Notes: generated from the letters alone by a model not told the origin. Counted from the stretch's first letter, positions 37,031 to 47,867 are shown. The stretch is DNA of 64,000 bases from Pseudomonas libanensis (GCF_001439685.1 NZ_JYLH01000003.1:62001-126000); one strand, 5' to 3'. Numbers and translations are program-made.

Positions 37031-37606
37031 TCAGGAAAATCCCAGCAATAGCCTCGCCACTTCCAGCACCTCATCCAATGCCGCCTCTGCCGACTCGGTG
37101 GAAGGCTTGAGCATCAGGTCATCGGCATAGCCCATAGCCAGGGCAAAAATCTGCCGGGCTGCGCGTTGGGGCGACTCGCAGTGAAACACACCGGCGGCAA
37201 CGCCGCGCTCGATCACCTCGGCAAGCATGCCTTGCCATTGGGCGTTGATCACCAGGTAAGCCTGGGCCATTTGCGCGTCGTGCATGGCCTCGTCCCAGGC
37301 GTCGAGCCAGAGCGCCCAACCGGCATCGGCAGTGCTGGGCAGGCAGTCGTGCAAGAACCCCACGAGCGCCTCCAGCGGTGGCGCATCGGCCAAGGGCTCG
37401 CGCACTTCGTCCAATTGCTCATTGGCAAAGCGTACAAAGGCTTCGCGGCGCAGTTCATTCCAATCGCTGAAGTAGTGATAGACATGACTGCGCGATAGCC
37501 CGGCATGTTCGGCCAGGTCACGGGTGGATACATCGGCAAAACCCTTGCTGCGAAACAGCTCCAGGGCGGCAGCGATGATCTGGTCTTTACGGTCGATACG
37601 CGACAT
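37031..37606 (-). CDS. TetR/AcrR family transcriptional regulator
   Basis: A 191-residue repressor. The helix-turn-helix lies at about 9-52 (IIAAALELFRSKGFADVSTRDLAEHAGLSRSHVYHYFSDW). The rest is a ligand-binding helical domain of unknown effector, with a TetR_C-like end. It is divergent from the six-TM ABC protein 113 bp away. Two copies of a 16-bp palindrome lie between the starts, so it most likely represses that gene and itself. Its stop is seven bases from the yifB stop. Confidence 0.93.
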   Translation of the reverse strand: MSRIDRKDQIIAAALELFRSKGFADVSTRDLAEHAGLSRSHVYHYFSDWNELRREAFVRFANEQLDEVREPLADAPPLEALVGFLHDCLPSTADAGWALWLDAWDEAMHDAQMAQAYLVINAQWQGMLAEVIERGVAAGVFHCESPQRAARQIFALAMGYADDLMLKPSTESAEAALDEVLEVARLLLGFS

Positions 37607-37650
37607 TGAGCAATTCCTTCAAGCGTGGACAGATAAGCGGCGCTTGCTTT

Positions 37651-37666
37651 TTGAGCGATCGCTCAA
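37651..37666. promoter_or_regulatory. TetR operator 1 (perfect palindrome)
   Basis: TTGAGCGATCGCTCAA is a perfect 16-bp palindrome between the divergent TetR and ABC membrane protein starts, 44 bp from the TetR ATG. Confidence 0.85.
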
Positions 37667-37672
37667 GGATAC

Positions 37673-37688
37673 TTGAGCAGTCGCTCAA
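37673..37688. promoter_or_regulatory. TetR operator 2
   Basis: TTGAGCAGTCGCTCAA repeats both half-sites of operator 1 with a changed centre. The centres are 22 bp apart, about two helical turns, so two dimers could bind the same DNA face. Confidence 0.8.
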
Positions 37689-37719
37689 TAATAGCGTCTA
37701 TCACTTCTTTGGTGCACCC

Positions 37720-38634
37720 ATGACATCCGTCACCCCACACATTCTGATCGAAGAAAGCAAGAAAATCGGCCAACAGTCCGCCAGTCAGACGCTCAAGGCT
37801 ATTGCCAAAGCCTATCCCCGCAAGCTGTCTTGCACCTTGTCGCTGGTGGCGCTGGAGAACGCACTGTTGTTGGCTTACCCGCTGTTTGCCGGGTTCGCGG
37901 TGGATTCGATTATCCGCGGCGATACCGCCAGTGCATTGCTCTATGCCGCCGTGGTCATGGCGTTCTGGGCCGTGGGGGCGGCGCGACGGGCGCTGGACAC
38001 GCGCACGTTCACGCGCATCTACGCCGACCTCGCGGTACCGGTCATTCTCAACCAGCGCCTACAGAACCACAGCACCTCGAAATCGGCGGCACGGGTGGTG
38101 CTTGCACGGGAGTTTGTCGACTTTTTTGAAAAACACGTGCCAACCATTGCCACGGCGTTGGTATCGATTGTGGGCGCGGCGGTGATGTTGATCGTGATTG
38201 AGCCATGGGTAGGCATGGCGTGCCTGGCCGCGCTGCTGCTGTGCATGACCTTGTTGCCACGCTTTGCCCAACGTAATCAGGCGCTGCACGAGCGCCTGAA
38301 TAATCGCCTGGAAAAAGAAATCGGCCTGGTCGAAAAGGTCGGCGCGTCGACCCTGCGACGCCACTACCAAGTGCTGTCACGCCTGCGTATCTGGCTGTCA
38401 GACCGCGAGGCCGCGGCGTTCCTGTTTATCGGCGTGATCGCAGCCTTACTGTTCGTGGTTGCGATCAGCCAATTAGCCATGACCCCAGCGATCAAGGCTG
38501 GCCACATCTACGCGGTCATGACCTATCTGTGGACCTTCGTCACCAGCCTGGACGAAGCGCCAGGCATGGTCGACCAACTGGCGCGGCTCAAGGACATAGG
38601 CAAGCGCGTGGATCCAGGGCTTGGGGAGCCCTGA
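37720..38634 (+). CDS. ABC transporter six-transmembrane domain protein without ATPase domain
   Basis: A 304-residue membrane protein built like the transmembrane half of an ABC exporter (type IV fold): about six helices, for example LVALENALLLAYPLFAGFAVDSIIRG, ALLYAAVVMAFWAVGAARRAL, TALVSIVGAAVMLIVIEPWVGMACLAALLL and AAAFLFIGVIAALLFVVAI. No Walker A, signature or Walker B motif is present and the next gene is unrelated. The ATG at 37720 is chosen; an open frame from 37606 would cover the operators. The partner ATPase, if any, must be encoded elsewhere. Control by the divergent TetR protein is likely. Confidence 0.87.
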   Translation: MTSVTPHILIEESKKIGQQSASQTLKAIAKAYPRKLSCTLSLVALENALLLAYPLFAGFAVDSIIRGDTASALLYAAVVMAFWAVGAARRALDTRTFTRIYADLAVPVILNQRLQNHSTSKSAARVVLAREFVDFFEKHVPTIATALVSIVGAAVMLIVIEPWVGMACLAALLLCMTLLPRFAQRNQALHERLNNRLEKEIGLVEKVGASTLRRHYQVLSRLRIWLSDREAAAFLFIGVIAALLFVVAISQLAMTPAIKAGHIYAVMTYLWTFVTSLDEAPGMVDQLARLKDIGKRVDPGLGEP

Positions 38635-38637
38635 GCC

Positions 38638-40614
38638 TCAACGAAACCGGTCGACCTCCTGCCGCAAGCCTGCCGCCAACGTCTCCAGCTCCTTGGCGGT
38701 AACCGCCAGGTTCGACACCACTTCGCGCTGCTCGCTGTTGGCCAATGCAATGCTCTGCAAGTTGCTGCTGAGCAAGGTGGCGGTACTGCTCTGCTCCTGG
38801 GTCGCGGTGGTGATCGCAGCGAACTGCTGGCCGGCCGAGCGGCTTTGCTCGTCGATACGTGCCAGGGCCGAGGCCACGGCGGCGTTACGCGACAGGCCTT
38901 CCTGCATCAGCACATTGCCGTGTTCCATGGTGCTGATGGCATTGCCGGTTTCCTGCTGGATGCTCTGGATCATCGTGGAAATTTCATCGGTAGCCTGACG
39001 GGTGCGCGACGCCAGGTTGCGCACCTCGTCGGCGACCACGGCGAAACCCCGACCCTGCTCACCGGCGCGGGCGGCTTCGATGGCGGCGTTGAGCGCCAGC
39101 AGATTGGTCTGTTCGGCGATGGCCGTGATTACGCCAACGATCCCGCCGATTTCCTGGGAGCGCTGGCCCAGGGTGTTGATCACCGCAGCGGTGCTGTTCA
39201 GGGCGGTGGCGATATGCTCCAGGGAAGATGACGCCTCCTGCATCGAATCGCGGCCAATGCGGGTCTGCTGGGCATTCTCCTGCGCCAGGCGCTCGGTATT
39301 GCCCATGTTGTCGGCGATGTTCAACGAAGTGGCGCTGAATTCTTCCACCGCGCCGGCCATGCTGGTGATTTCGCCGGACTGCTGTTCCATGCCTTCATAG
39401 GCACCACCGGACAAACCTGACAGCGCCTGGGCGCGGCTGTTGACCTGTTCGGCAGCGTTGCGGATATGCGAAACCATGGTCGACAGCGCGTCACCCATCT
39501 GGTTGAAACTGCGCGCCAACTGGCCGATCTCGTCATGGCTGGACACGTTGAGGCGTGCGCTCAAGTCGCCCGCGCCCAGGGCTTCTGCCTGGCGTACCAG
39601 GTCGCTCAATGGCGCCAGCTTGCTGCGCAACAACCACACCGTGGCACCCACTGCCAGCAACATCGCCAGCACACTGCCGATTACCAGGCGGATACCGACT
39701 TCCCAAGTCACGGCGCGAATCTCAGCCTTGGGCATGCTCGCGACCACCGCCCATGGGCCGCCGTCGAACGGTACCGAGACGCTGTAGAAGTCCTCGTGCT
39801 TGTCGCTCCAGAAGCGGCCAGCTCCCGGTTTCTTCGCCAGGTCGAGCATCACCGCAATGGCCTCATCCGGCCCCTGCACGCCAGCTGGCGCCACCAGCCA
39901 ATGCTTCTGTTCATCCAGCAGCGCGAGGGAGCCCGTCTGGCCGATACGGAAGCGCTTGAGATTTTCAAACTGGGCGTTCTGGGCGTCGGTGTAATCGAAA
40001 CCGATGAACAGCACGGCGATGACCTTGCCGCTGCTGTCACGCACCGGGCTGTATTGGGTCATGTAGGAACGGTCGAACAACACCGCACGACCGATATAGG
40101 TCTGCCCCTCGGCAACGCGCTGGTAAGCCGCGCCCTGACGGTCCAGCACAGTGCCGATGGCGCGGTTGCCATCCTGCTTGGTCAGCGAGGTGCTGACGCG
40201 GATAAAGTCGTCGCCGCTGCGCACGAACACCGTGGCCACGCCGCCAGACATCTGCTTGAACTCATCCACCTCTTCGAAATTGTTGTTCAGCACCTCGTCG
40301 CCCAGGTAAAGGCTCGGGGTCTGCACGCCGGCCACCGCCACCGGTTGGTCAGCACGCACACTCAAGCCGGCGACGAAGCGCTTTTCAAACAGCCCGCTCA
40401 AACGCTGGGTACTTTCGCGCAAGGTGCTGTGGAAGGTATTGAGTTGGTCGGCAAGCAAACGCGCCTCGCTGGCCAGGTGTTCCTCACGGGTGTCGAGGTT
40501 GGCAGAGTCGAGGGAACGCAGAGCGAAGACGGTACTGCCGCTGATAACGATAGCCAGAATCACGGCAAGTGCGAGACCTAACTGGGAGGCAATCCGGGCA
40601 CGAGGTTGAGACAT
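38638..40614 (-). CDS. Methyl-accepting chemotaxis protein with Cache-type sensor
   Basis: A 658-residue chemoreceptor. Transmembrane helix 1 (12-33), a periplasmic sensor of about 270 residues with Cache_3/Cache_2-like segments ([61 protein letters not shown]), transmembrane helix 2 (308-329), HAMP (330-385) and a cytoplasmic signalling domain. Its hairpin tip [35 protein letters not shown] is canonical. It lacks a C-terminal CheR-tethering pentapeptide. The ligand is unknown; double-Cache sensors of this kind often bind small organic acids or amines. Confidence 0.94.
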   Translation of the reverse strand: MSQPRARIASQLGLALAVILAIVISGSTVFALRSLDSANLDTREEHLASEARLLADQLNTFHSTLRESTQRLSGLFEKRFVAGLSVRADQPVAVAGVQTPSLYLGDEVLNNNFEEVDEFKQMSGGVATVFVRSGDDFIRVSTSLTKQDGNRAIGTVLDRQGAAYQRVAEGQTYIGRAVLFDRSYMTQYSPVRDSSGKVIAVLFIGFDYTDAQNAQFENLKRFRIGQTGSLALLDEQKHWLVAPAGVQGPDEAIAVMLDLAKKPGAGRFWSDKHEDFYSVSVPFDGGPWAVVASMPKAEIRAVTWEVGIRLVIGSVLAMLLAVGATVWLLRSKLAPLSDLVRQAEALGAGDLSARLNVSSHDEIGQLARSFNQMGDALSTMVSHIRNAAEQVNSRAQALSGLSGGAYEGMEQQSGEITSMAGAVEEFSATSLNIADNMGNTERLAQENAQQTRIGRDSMQEASSSLEHIATALNSTAAVINTLGQRSQEIGGIVGVITAIAEQTNLLALNAAIEAARAGEQGRGFAVVADEVRNLASRTRQATDEISTMIQSIQQETGNAISTMEHGNVLMQEGLSRNAAVASALARIDEQSRSAGQQFAAITTATQEQSSTATLLSSNLQSIALANSEQREVVSNLAVTAKELETLAAGLRQEVDRFR

Positions 40615-40791
40615 GAGAGCTCCTGGCCGAGGCCAGGATCATCCTGATCTCATAGCGATGCTCGGCAAATTATCTAGTGGGAAGCGTTGGTGCACGATAG
40701 TTCCAACATTCTTTCTTCGGCGGCATTTGCCAATACTTGAGCGAATCACAGGGGTATCGCGCAAACGATTGCACCATAGACCTGGCCACGC

Positions 40792-41712
40792 TCAATCGAG
40801 GTGCTCCACCTGGGGCAACTCCATCGCCTTGACTTCACCTTGAAGAAACTCCGCCAGCCTGCGCAAACGCTCGCCACCGGGGCGGGTTTTAGGCCACACC
40901 AGGTAATAATTTTCCCCACTCGCCACTGCCGTTGGCCACGGCAGGCTGAGTCGACCTTGCGCCACATCCTCAGCCACCATCAGCAGATCGCCCATGGAAA
41001 CGCCATAGCCCCGCGCCGCAGCGATCATGCCCAGTTCGAGGGTATCGAACACCTGCCCGCCCTTGAGGGACACTTGGGATGACAAGCCCATGCGTTCCAG
41101 CCAGTTGCGCCAGTCGCGACGGTCGGGGGTGGGGTGCAGCAACTCGGCACTCGCCAGTCGGGCTGCGTCCCAGGGGCCATCGTCCAGCAGGTTCGGCGCG
41201 CCCACGGGAATCAGTAATTCCGGGAACAGATAGCTGGCTTCCCAGTCCGCCGGAAAGTGCCCGTCGCTCAGCAACACCGCACAGTCGAAGGGCTCCTGGT
41301 TGAAGTCCACCTCGTCTACGCTCATCCACGCGCTGGTCAGTTGCACCTCATTGCCCGGCTGCAACGCACGGAAGCGACTCAACCGCGCCAGCAGCCAGCG
41401 CATGGTCAATGTGGACGGCGCTTTCATGCGCAGGATGTCATCTTCGGCATTCAGGGTATGACAGGCGCGCTCCAGCGCGGCGAATCCTTCGCGCACCCCG
41501 GGCAACAACAGGCGTGCGGCTTCGGTGAGCTGCAGGTTGCGGCCGCTGCGCTGGAACAGGCGGCAGGCGAAATGCTCTTCGAGGGTGCGGATATGGCGGC
41601 TGATCGCACTCTGGGTAATGGACAACTCCTGGGCCGCACGGGTGAAGGAGTTGTGTCGCGAAGCGGCTTCAAATGCACGCAGGGCATACAGCGGAGGAAG
41701 ACGACGAGACAT
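40792..41712 (-). CDS. LysR-type transcriptional regulator (GcvA-like)
   Basis: A 306-residue regulator. The winged helix-turn-helix (8-66: PPLYALRAFEAASRHNSFTRAAQELSITQSAISRHIRTLEEHFACRLFQR, in outline) begins with the PPLYALRAFEAA opening of the GcvA/AmpR branch. The effector domain follows (LTMRWLLARLSRFRALQPGNEVQL). The start at 41712 is canonical for the family; the frame is open to 41832. It is divergent from the MATE transporter and is a candidate regulator of it. Confidence 0.92.
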   Translation of the reverse strand: MSRRLPPLYALRAFEAASRHNSFTRAAQELSITQSAISRHIRTLEEHFACRLFQRSGRNLQLTEAARLLLPGVREGFAALERACHTLNAEDDILRMKAPSTLTMRWLLARLSRFRALQPGNEVQLTSAWMSVDEVDFNQEPFDCAVLLSDGHFPADWEASYLFPELLIPVGAPNLLDDGPWDAARLASAELLHPTPDRRDWRNWLERMGLSSQVSLKGGQVFDTLELGMIAAARGYGVSMGDLLMVAEDVAQGRLSLPWPTAVASGENYYLVWPKTRPGGERLRRLAEFLQGEVKAMELPQVEHLD

Positions 41713-41869
41713 AGGGAAAGCTCCGACGGCGCAATATCGGCACCCTACCAGAATCAATCCAGCATGAGTTTTAATCATGGGAACGATCACATTTATCCTT
41801 TTGTGCAGTGGACGCAAAGCGCCGAGAATCAACCCTCCCCAACACTCTGACTATTCGAGCGTGATGATC

Positions 41870-43267
41870 ATGCAACATCCGGCACGTACCGAGCTCTGGG
41901 CCATTCTGCGGCTGTCGGGGCCGTTGATTGCTTCACAGCTGGCGCACATGCTGATGGTGTTGACCGACACCCTGATGATGGCGCGCCTGAGCCCCGAGGC
42001 CCTGGCCGGTGGTGGCCTGGGCGCGGCGAGCTATTCGTTTGTGGCGATCTTCTGCATCGGCGTGATTGCCGCCGTGGGCACCCTGGTCGCCATTCGCCAT
42101 GGCGCGGGTGATATCGACGGAGCCACCCGCCTGACCCAGGCCGGGCTGTGGCTGGCATGGTTGATGGCTCTGGCGGCGGCGTTGCTGCTGTGGAACTTGA
42201 AACCGGTGCTGCTGATGTTCGGCCAGACCGAAACCAACGTGTACGCGGCCGGGCAATTCCTGACGATCCTGCCCTTCGCCCTGCCCGGCTACCTGAGCTT
42301 CATGGCGCTGCGCGGCTTCACCAGCGCCATCGGCAAAGCCACGCCGGTGATGGTGATCAGCCTGTGCGGTACGGTAGTCAATTACCTGCTCAACCACGCG
42401 TTGATCGACGGCATGTTCGGCCTGCCGAAGCTGGGCCTGATGGGTATTGGCCTGGTGACCGCCGTCGTTGCCAACGGCATGGCGCTGGCCCTGATGTGGT
42501 ACATCCGCAGCAACCGCGCCTACGCGGCCTACCCGCTGAGCACCGGCCTGCTGCGCCTGAATACCCAATACCTGCGCGAGCTGTGGCGCCTGGGCCTGCC
42601 GATTGGCGGCACCTATGCGGTGGAGGTCGGGCTGTTCGCCTTTGCGGCGCTGTGCATGGGCACCATGGGCAGTACGCAATTGGCGGCGCATCAGATCGCC
42701 CTGCAGATTGTCTCGGTAGCGTTCATGGTGCCGGCGGGAATGTCCTACGCAGTGACCATGCGCATCGGCCAGCATTACGGCGCCGGCCAGTTGCTGCAGG
42801 CACGCATGGCCGGCCGGGTCGGCATCGGCTTTGGCGCCATGGTGATGCTGGGGTTTGCCGTTGTGCTGTGGCTGTTTTCCGACCCGTTGATAGGGTTGTT
42901 CCTCGATCATGACGACCCGGCGTTCCATGACGTCATCGTCCTGGCCGTCAGCCTGTTGGCCGTCGCCGCCTGGTTTGAATTGTTCGACGGGGTGCAGACC
43001 ATCGCCATGGGCTGCATCCGTGGTTTGAAGGACGCCAAGACCACCTTCCTGGTGGGGCTGGGCTGCTACTGGCTGATTGGCGCACCTTCGGCCTGGCTGA
43101 TGGCGTTCACGTTAGGCTGGGGGCCAACCGGCGTGTGGTGGGGCCTGGCGCTGGGCCTGGCGTGTGCGGCGGTGAGCCTGACGTGGGCATTTGAGGCGAA
43201 GATGAAGCGGATGATTCGGCAGGAGCCGGATGCTTCTGTTGGATTCCGAGCGGCCCTGCCTGACTAG
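41870..43267 (+). CDS. MATE family multidrug efflux transporter (NorM type)
   Basis: A 465-residue inner-membrane exporter with twelve helices, driven by sodium or proton gradient. The N-terminal ELWAILRLSGPLIASQLAHMLMVLTDTLMMARLSPEALAGGGLG and the second-half repeat ELWRLGLPIGGTYAVEVGLFAFAALCMGTMGSTQLAAHQIAL show the internal duplication of the family. Two ATGs at 41864 and 41870 are both possible; the later one has better spacing to a weak GAG. PAO1 has LysR and MATE genes at this position (PA5293/PA5294). Confidence 0.93.
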   Translation: MQHPARTELWAILRLSGPLIASQLAHMLMVLTDTLMMARLSPEALAGGGLGAASYSFVAIFCIGVIAAVGTLVAIRHGAGDIDGATRLTQAGLWLAWLMALAAALLLWNLKPVLLMFGQTETNVYAAGQFLTILPFALPGYLSFMALRGFTSAIGKATPVMVISLCGTVVNYLLNHALIDGMFGLPKLGLMGIGLVTAVVANGMALALMWYIRSNRAYAAYPLSTGLLRLNTQYLRELWRLGLPIGGTYAVEVGLFAFAALCMGTMGSTQLAAHQIALQIVSVAFMVPAGMSYAVTMRIGQHYGAGQLLQARMAGRVGIGFGAMVMLGFAVVLWLFSDPLIGLFLDHDDPAFHDVIVLAVSLLAVAAWFELFDGVQTIAMGCIRGLKDAKTTFLVGLGCYWLIGAPSAWLMAFTLGWGPTGVWWGLALGLACAAVSLTWAFEAKMKRMIRQEPDASVGFRAALPD

Positions 43268-43297
43268 CGGGTGCACACTTGACCGGGTTTACAAAGC

Positions 43298-44962
43298 TCA
43301 ACCCAACAGCGCCTGCTGGCCTTGCCCGAACATCAGGTATTCCACCAGTTCTGGCAATGGCAACGGCTTGCTGATCAGGTAACCCTGGGCCTGGTCGCAC
43401 CCGAACAAGCGCAGCAATGCCAACTGCTCCGGCGTCTCTACACCTTCAGCCACCACTTCCAAGTTGAGGTTGTGGGCCAGGTTGATCATCGCGTGCACCA
43501 ACTTGCGGTTTTCCTCGCGTTCTTCCATGCCACCGACAAAGCTCTTGTCGATCTTCAACAAGGCGATCGGCAGGCTGTTGAGGTGCACGAACGACGAAAA
43601 GCCGGTGCCGAAGTCATCCAGGGAGAACCGCACACCGAGTCGGCCAAGGGCGTCCATGGTCTGCTTGACCAGGTCGCTGCGGCGCATCACGGCAGTTTCG
43701 GTCAGCTCGAACTCCAGCCATTGCGCTTCCACACCGCGCTCGGCAATAAGGCGACTGAGCGTTGACAGTAACTGGCTGTCCTGGAACTGGCGGAACGACA
43801 GGTTGACCGCCATGTGCAGCGGCGGCAGACCGCGTTCGCGCAGGTCTTGCATGTCGCGCAAGGCCCGGGATATCACCCAGTAGCCCAATGGCACGATCAG
43901 GCCGCTCTGCTCGGCCAGCGGCACGAACTCGCTGGGCGGCAACAAGCCGCGCTCACCGTGGCGCCAACGCACCAAGGCCTCGAGACCGACGATATGACCG
44001 TCGTCCAGGTCCAGGCGCGGCTGGTAGTGCAGTTCCAACTCGTCGCGGCGCAGGGCCCGGCGCAGTTCACTCTCCAGGTCGGCCAAGCTGCGGGCATTGC
44101 GGTTGATGCGTTCGTTGAAGATATGAAAGGTGCAGCCCTGGGTGCTTTTGGCCTGCTGCATGGCGATATGGGCGTGCCACATCAACGGGTCGGCGCCGGC
44201 TCGGGCGCGGGCATGGGCCACGCCCAGGCTGCAGCCGATCAGCAGGCTTTCACCATCCACCCAGTAGGGCTCGGCCATCACTTCGGTGATCCGCTCAGCC
44301 ATCCACTCGGCGCGCTGCGGCGCCCGGCGGGTATCGATCAGCAACGCGAATTCATCGCTGCCCAGGCGTGCCAGTTGGTCGCCGGCCTCGAGCTGGCTCT
44401 TGAGTCGCGACACCACTTGCAGGATCAGGCGGTCACCAGCCTGATGGCCGAGGGCGTCGTTGGCATGACGGAAGTTGTCCAGGTCCAGATGGCCGAGGGC
44501 CAGGCCGCGACCTTCGTTTTCCACCAGCCGCGCCGCCAGCAGGGTCTGGAAACCCTGGCGATTGGCGATACCGGTAAGCGGGTCCTGCTCGGCCAGGCGC
44601 TGCAAGGTGTTCTCCAGCACGCCGCGCTCGCGCACATGGCGCAAGCAGCGCCGCAGTGTGTCGGCGTCCAACGCATCCCGGATCAACCAGTCGCTGACAC
44701 CCAGCGGCGCAACCAACGGCTCCTGCTCCAGCAGCAATACACATGGCAAGCTGCAACGGCCGGGGCCGGGTTGCAGGCTCGGTGTGGTCAATAGCACAGC
44801 ACCCTGGTCGTCATCGAACAGACGACTCACCGAGTCCCAGTTGGGCGCACTGATCAGCACAGCCCCCTCGCCCATCGGCGCCAGGCACTCGCGCAACAAC
44901 GCTGCCCACGCAGGCTCTTCGGCCAGCAGCAGCAAACGCAAGGGTTCGACAGGCGTAGACAC
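43298..44962 (-). CDS. c-di-GMP phosphodiesterase with receiver-like, degenerate GGDEF and EAL domains
   Basis: A 554-residue cytosolic protein. Residues 1-112 look like a receiver fold without a clear phospho-acceptor. The GGDEF domain (118-285) has GSDEF at 201-205 and no RxxD inhibitory site. The EAL domain (300-545) keeps all metal and catalytic residues: EALVRW (328-333), NLSFRQF, ELTETAV, DDFGTGFSS, LKIDKSFV, EGVETPEQ and QGYLISKPLP. It should therefore degrade c-di-GMP. It matches PA5295 (ProE) of P. aeruginosa in position and layout. Start is GTG after AGGGAG. Confidence 0.92.
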   Translation of the reverse strand: MSTPVEPLRLLLLAEEPAWAALLRECLAPMGEGAVLISAPNWDSVSRLFDDDQGAVLLTTPSLQPGPGRCSLPCVLLLEQEPLVAPLGVSDWLIRDALDADTLRRCLRHVRERGVLENTLQRLAEQDPLTGIANRQGFQTLLAARLVENEGRGLALGHLDLDNFRHANDALGHQAGDRLILQVVSRLKSQLEAGDQLARLGSDEFALLIDTRRAPQRAEWMAERITEVMAEPYWVDGESLLIGCSLGVAHARARAGADPLMWHAHIAMQQAKSTQGCTFHIFNERINRNARSLADLESELRRALRRDELELHYQPRLDLDDGHIVGLEALVRWRHGERGLLPPSEFVPLAEQSGLIVPLGYWVISRALRDMQDLRERGLPPLHMAVNLSFRQFQDSQLLSTLSRLIAERGVEAQWLEFELTETAVMRRSDLVKQTMDALGRLGVRFSLDDFGTGFSSFVHLNSLPIALLKIDKSFVGGMEEREENRKLVHAMINLAHNLNLEVVAEGVETPEQLALLRLFGCDQAQGYLISKPLPLPELVEYLMFGQGQQALLG

Positions 44963-45227
44963 GCTAACTCCCTAGACTCGGCAAAATTTCGTTGGCGGTG
45001 GCATTATGACGTGCGGCCTGGCAATGACAAATGCATGACAGATGATAGGTGTTATCAAACACGCAGACTGTGAAAAATAGTCTGAGTATTCCCCACATCC
45101 TGCGGCAAAGTAGCAAAACCGGCAAATTTAGATCGAGTGGTACGTCACACCGTCGTTCTATGGCAGCAGAATCTTTCCAGCCTGTTAAAATGCCCGCCCT
45201 TTTGAACAACGACTCCTTAAATTCCGT

Positions 45228-47237
45228 ATGTCCCGACTCAATCCCCGGCAGCAAGAGGCCGTGAACTACGTCGGCGGCCCTCTATTGGTGCTCGCCGGCG
45301 CCGGCTCCGGCAAGACCAGCGTGATCACCCGCAAGATCGCGCACCTGATCCAGAACTGCGGCATCCGTGCCCAGTACATCGTCGCCATGACCTTTACCAA
45401 CAAGGCGGCGCGGGAAATGAAAGAGCGGGTCGGCACCTTGCTCAAGGGCGGCGAAGGCCGTGGCCTCACGGTGTGTACCTTCCACAACCTGGGCCTGAAC
45501 ATCATCCGCAAGGAGCATGTGCGGCTGGGCTACAAGCCGGGCTTCTCGATCTTCGACGAGACCGACGTCAAGGCCCTGATGACCGACATCATGCAGAAGG
45601 AATACGCGGGCGACGACGGCGTCGACGAGATCAAGAACATGATCGGCGCCTGGAAAAACGACCTGATCCTGCCCGCCGAGGCCCTGGAAGCCGCACGCAA
45701 CCCCAAGGAACAGACCGCCGCCATCGTCTACACCCACTACCAACGCACGCTCAAGGCGTTCAACGCGGTGGACTTCGACGACCTGATCCTGCTGCCGGTC
45801 AAGCTGTTCCAGGAACACAAGGACATCCTGGAGAAGTGGCAGAACAAGGTGCGCTACCTGCTGGTGGACGAATACCAGGACACCAACGCCAGCCAGTACC
45901 TGCTGGTGAAATTGCTGATCGGCACGCGCAACCAGTTCACCGTGGTGGGCGACGACGACCAGTCGATCTACGCCTGGCGCGGCGCCCGCCCGGAAAACCT
46001 GATGCTGCTCAAGGTCGACTACCCGTCCTTGAAAGTGGTGATGCTGGAGCAGAACTACCGCTCCACCAGTCGCATCCTGCGCTGCGCCAACGTGCTGATC
46101 GCCAACAACCCCCACGAGTTTGAAAAACAACTGTGGAGCGAGATGGGTCATGGCGATGAGATCCGCGTGATCCGCTGCCGCAACGAGGATGCCGAAGCCG
46201 AGCGTGTGGCCGTGGAAATCCTCAGCCTGCACCTGCGTACCGACCGGCCCTACAGCGATTTCGCGATCCTGTACCGCGGCAACTACCAGGCCAAGCTGAT
46301 CGAGCTGAAACTGCAACACCACCAGGTGCCGTATCGCCTGTCGGGCGGCAACAGCTTTTTCGGGCGCCAGGAAGTGAAAGACCTGATGGCCTACTTCCGG
46401 CTGATCGTGAACCCGGACGACGACAACGCCTTCCTGCGCGTGATCAACGTGCCGCGTCGGGAAATCGGCTCCACCACCCTGGAAAAGCTCGGCAACTACG
46501 CCACCGAACGCAAGATTTCCATGTACGCCGCCACCGACGAAATCGGCCTGGGCGAGCATCTGGATACGCGCTTCACCGACCGCCTGTCCCGCTTCAAGCG
46601 CTTCATGGACAAGGTCCGCGAGCAATGCGCAGGTGAAGACCCGATCAGCGCCCTGCGCAGCATGGTCATGGACATCGACTATGAGAACTGGCTGCGCACC
46701 AACAGCTCCAGCGACAAAGCCGCGGATTACCGCATGGGCAACGTCTGGTTCCTGATCGAAGCGCTGAAGAACACCCTGGAAAAAGACGAAGACGGCGAAA
46801 TGACCGTCGAGGACGCCATCGGCAAGCTGGTGCTGCGCGACATGCTCGAGCGCCAGCAGGAAGAAGAAGACGGCGCCGAAGGTGTGCAGATGATGACCTT
46901 GCATGCCTCCAAGGGCCTGGAATTCCCTTACGTGTTCATCATGGGCATGGAAGAGGAAATCCTCCCGCACCGCTCCAGCATCGAAGCCGACACCATCGAG
47001 GAAGAACGGCGCCTGGCCTACGTGGGCATTACCCGCGCGCGCCAGACCCTGGCCTTCACCTTCGCTGCCAAGCGCAAGCAATACGGCGAAATCATCGATT
47101 GTGCCCCTAGCCGTTTCCTTGACGAGCTGCCACCGGACGACCTCGCCTGGGAAGGCAACGACGACACCCCCACCGAGGTGAAGGCCGTGCGCGGCAACAC
47201 CGCCTTGGCGGATATACGCGCGATGTTAAAGCGCTAG
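45228..47237 (+). CDS. rep: ATP-dependent DNA helicase Rep
   Basis: A 669-residue superfamily 1A 3'-5' helicase that clears proteins ahead of replication forks. Motif I is LAGAGSGKTSVI (about 20-31), motif Ia TFTNKAAREMKER, motif II LLVDEYQDTNASQY, motif III VVGDDDQSIYAWRGA, motif IV LEQNYRST, motif V LHASKGLEFPYVFIMGMEE and motif VI RRLAYVGITRARQTL. Length and the short C-terminus distinguish it from UvrD. It is preceded by about 265 bp without a gene. Confidence 0.98.
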   Translation: MSRLNPRQQEAVNYVGGPLLVLAGAGSGKTSVITRKIAHLIQNCGIRAQYIVAMTFTNKAAREMKERVGTLLKGGEGRGLTVCTFHNLGLNIIRKEHVRLGYKPGFSIFDETDVKALMTDIMQKEYAGDDGVDEIKNMIGAWKNDLILPAEALEAARNPKEQTAAIVYTHYQRTLKAFNAVDFDDLILLPVKLFQEHKDILEKWQNKVRYLLVDEYQDTNASQYLLVKLLIGTRNQFTVVGDDDQSIYAWRGARPENLMLLKVDYPSLKVVMLEQNYRSTSRILRCANVLIANNPHEFEKQLWSEMGHGDEIRVIRCRNEDAEAERVAVEILSLHLRTDRPYSDFAILYRGNYQAKLIELKLQHHQVPYRLSGGNSFFGRQEVKDLMAYFRLIVNPDDDNAFLRVINVPRREIGSTTLEKLGNYATERKISMYAATDEIGLGEHLDTRFTDRLSRFKRFMDKVREQCAGEDPISALRSMVMDIDYENWLRTNSSSDKAADYRMGNVWFLIEALKNTLEKDEDGEMTVEDAIGKLVLRDMLERQQEEEDGAEGVQMMTLHASKGLEFPYVFIMGMEEEILPHRSSIEADTIEEERRLAYVGITRARQTLAFTFAAKRKQYGEIIDCAPSRFLDELPPDDLAWEGNDDTPTEVKAVRGNTALADIRAMLKR

Positions 47238-47867
<630 letters not shown>

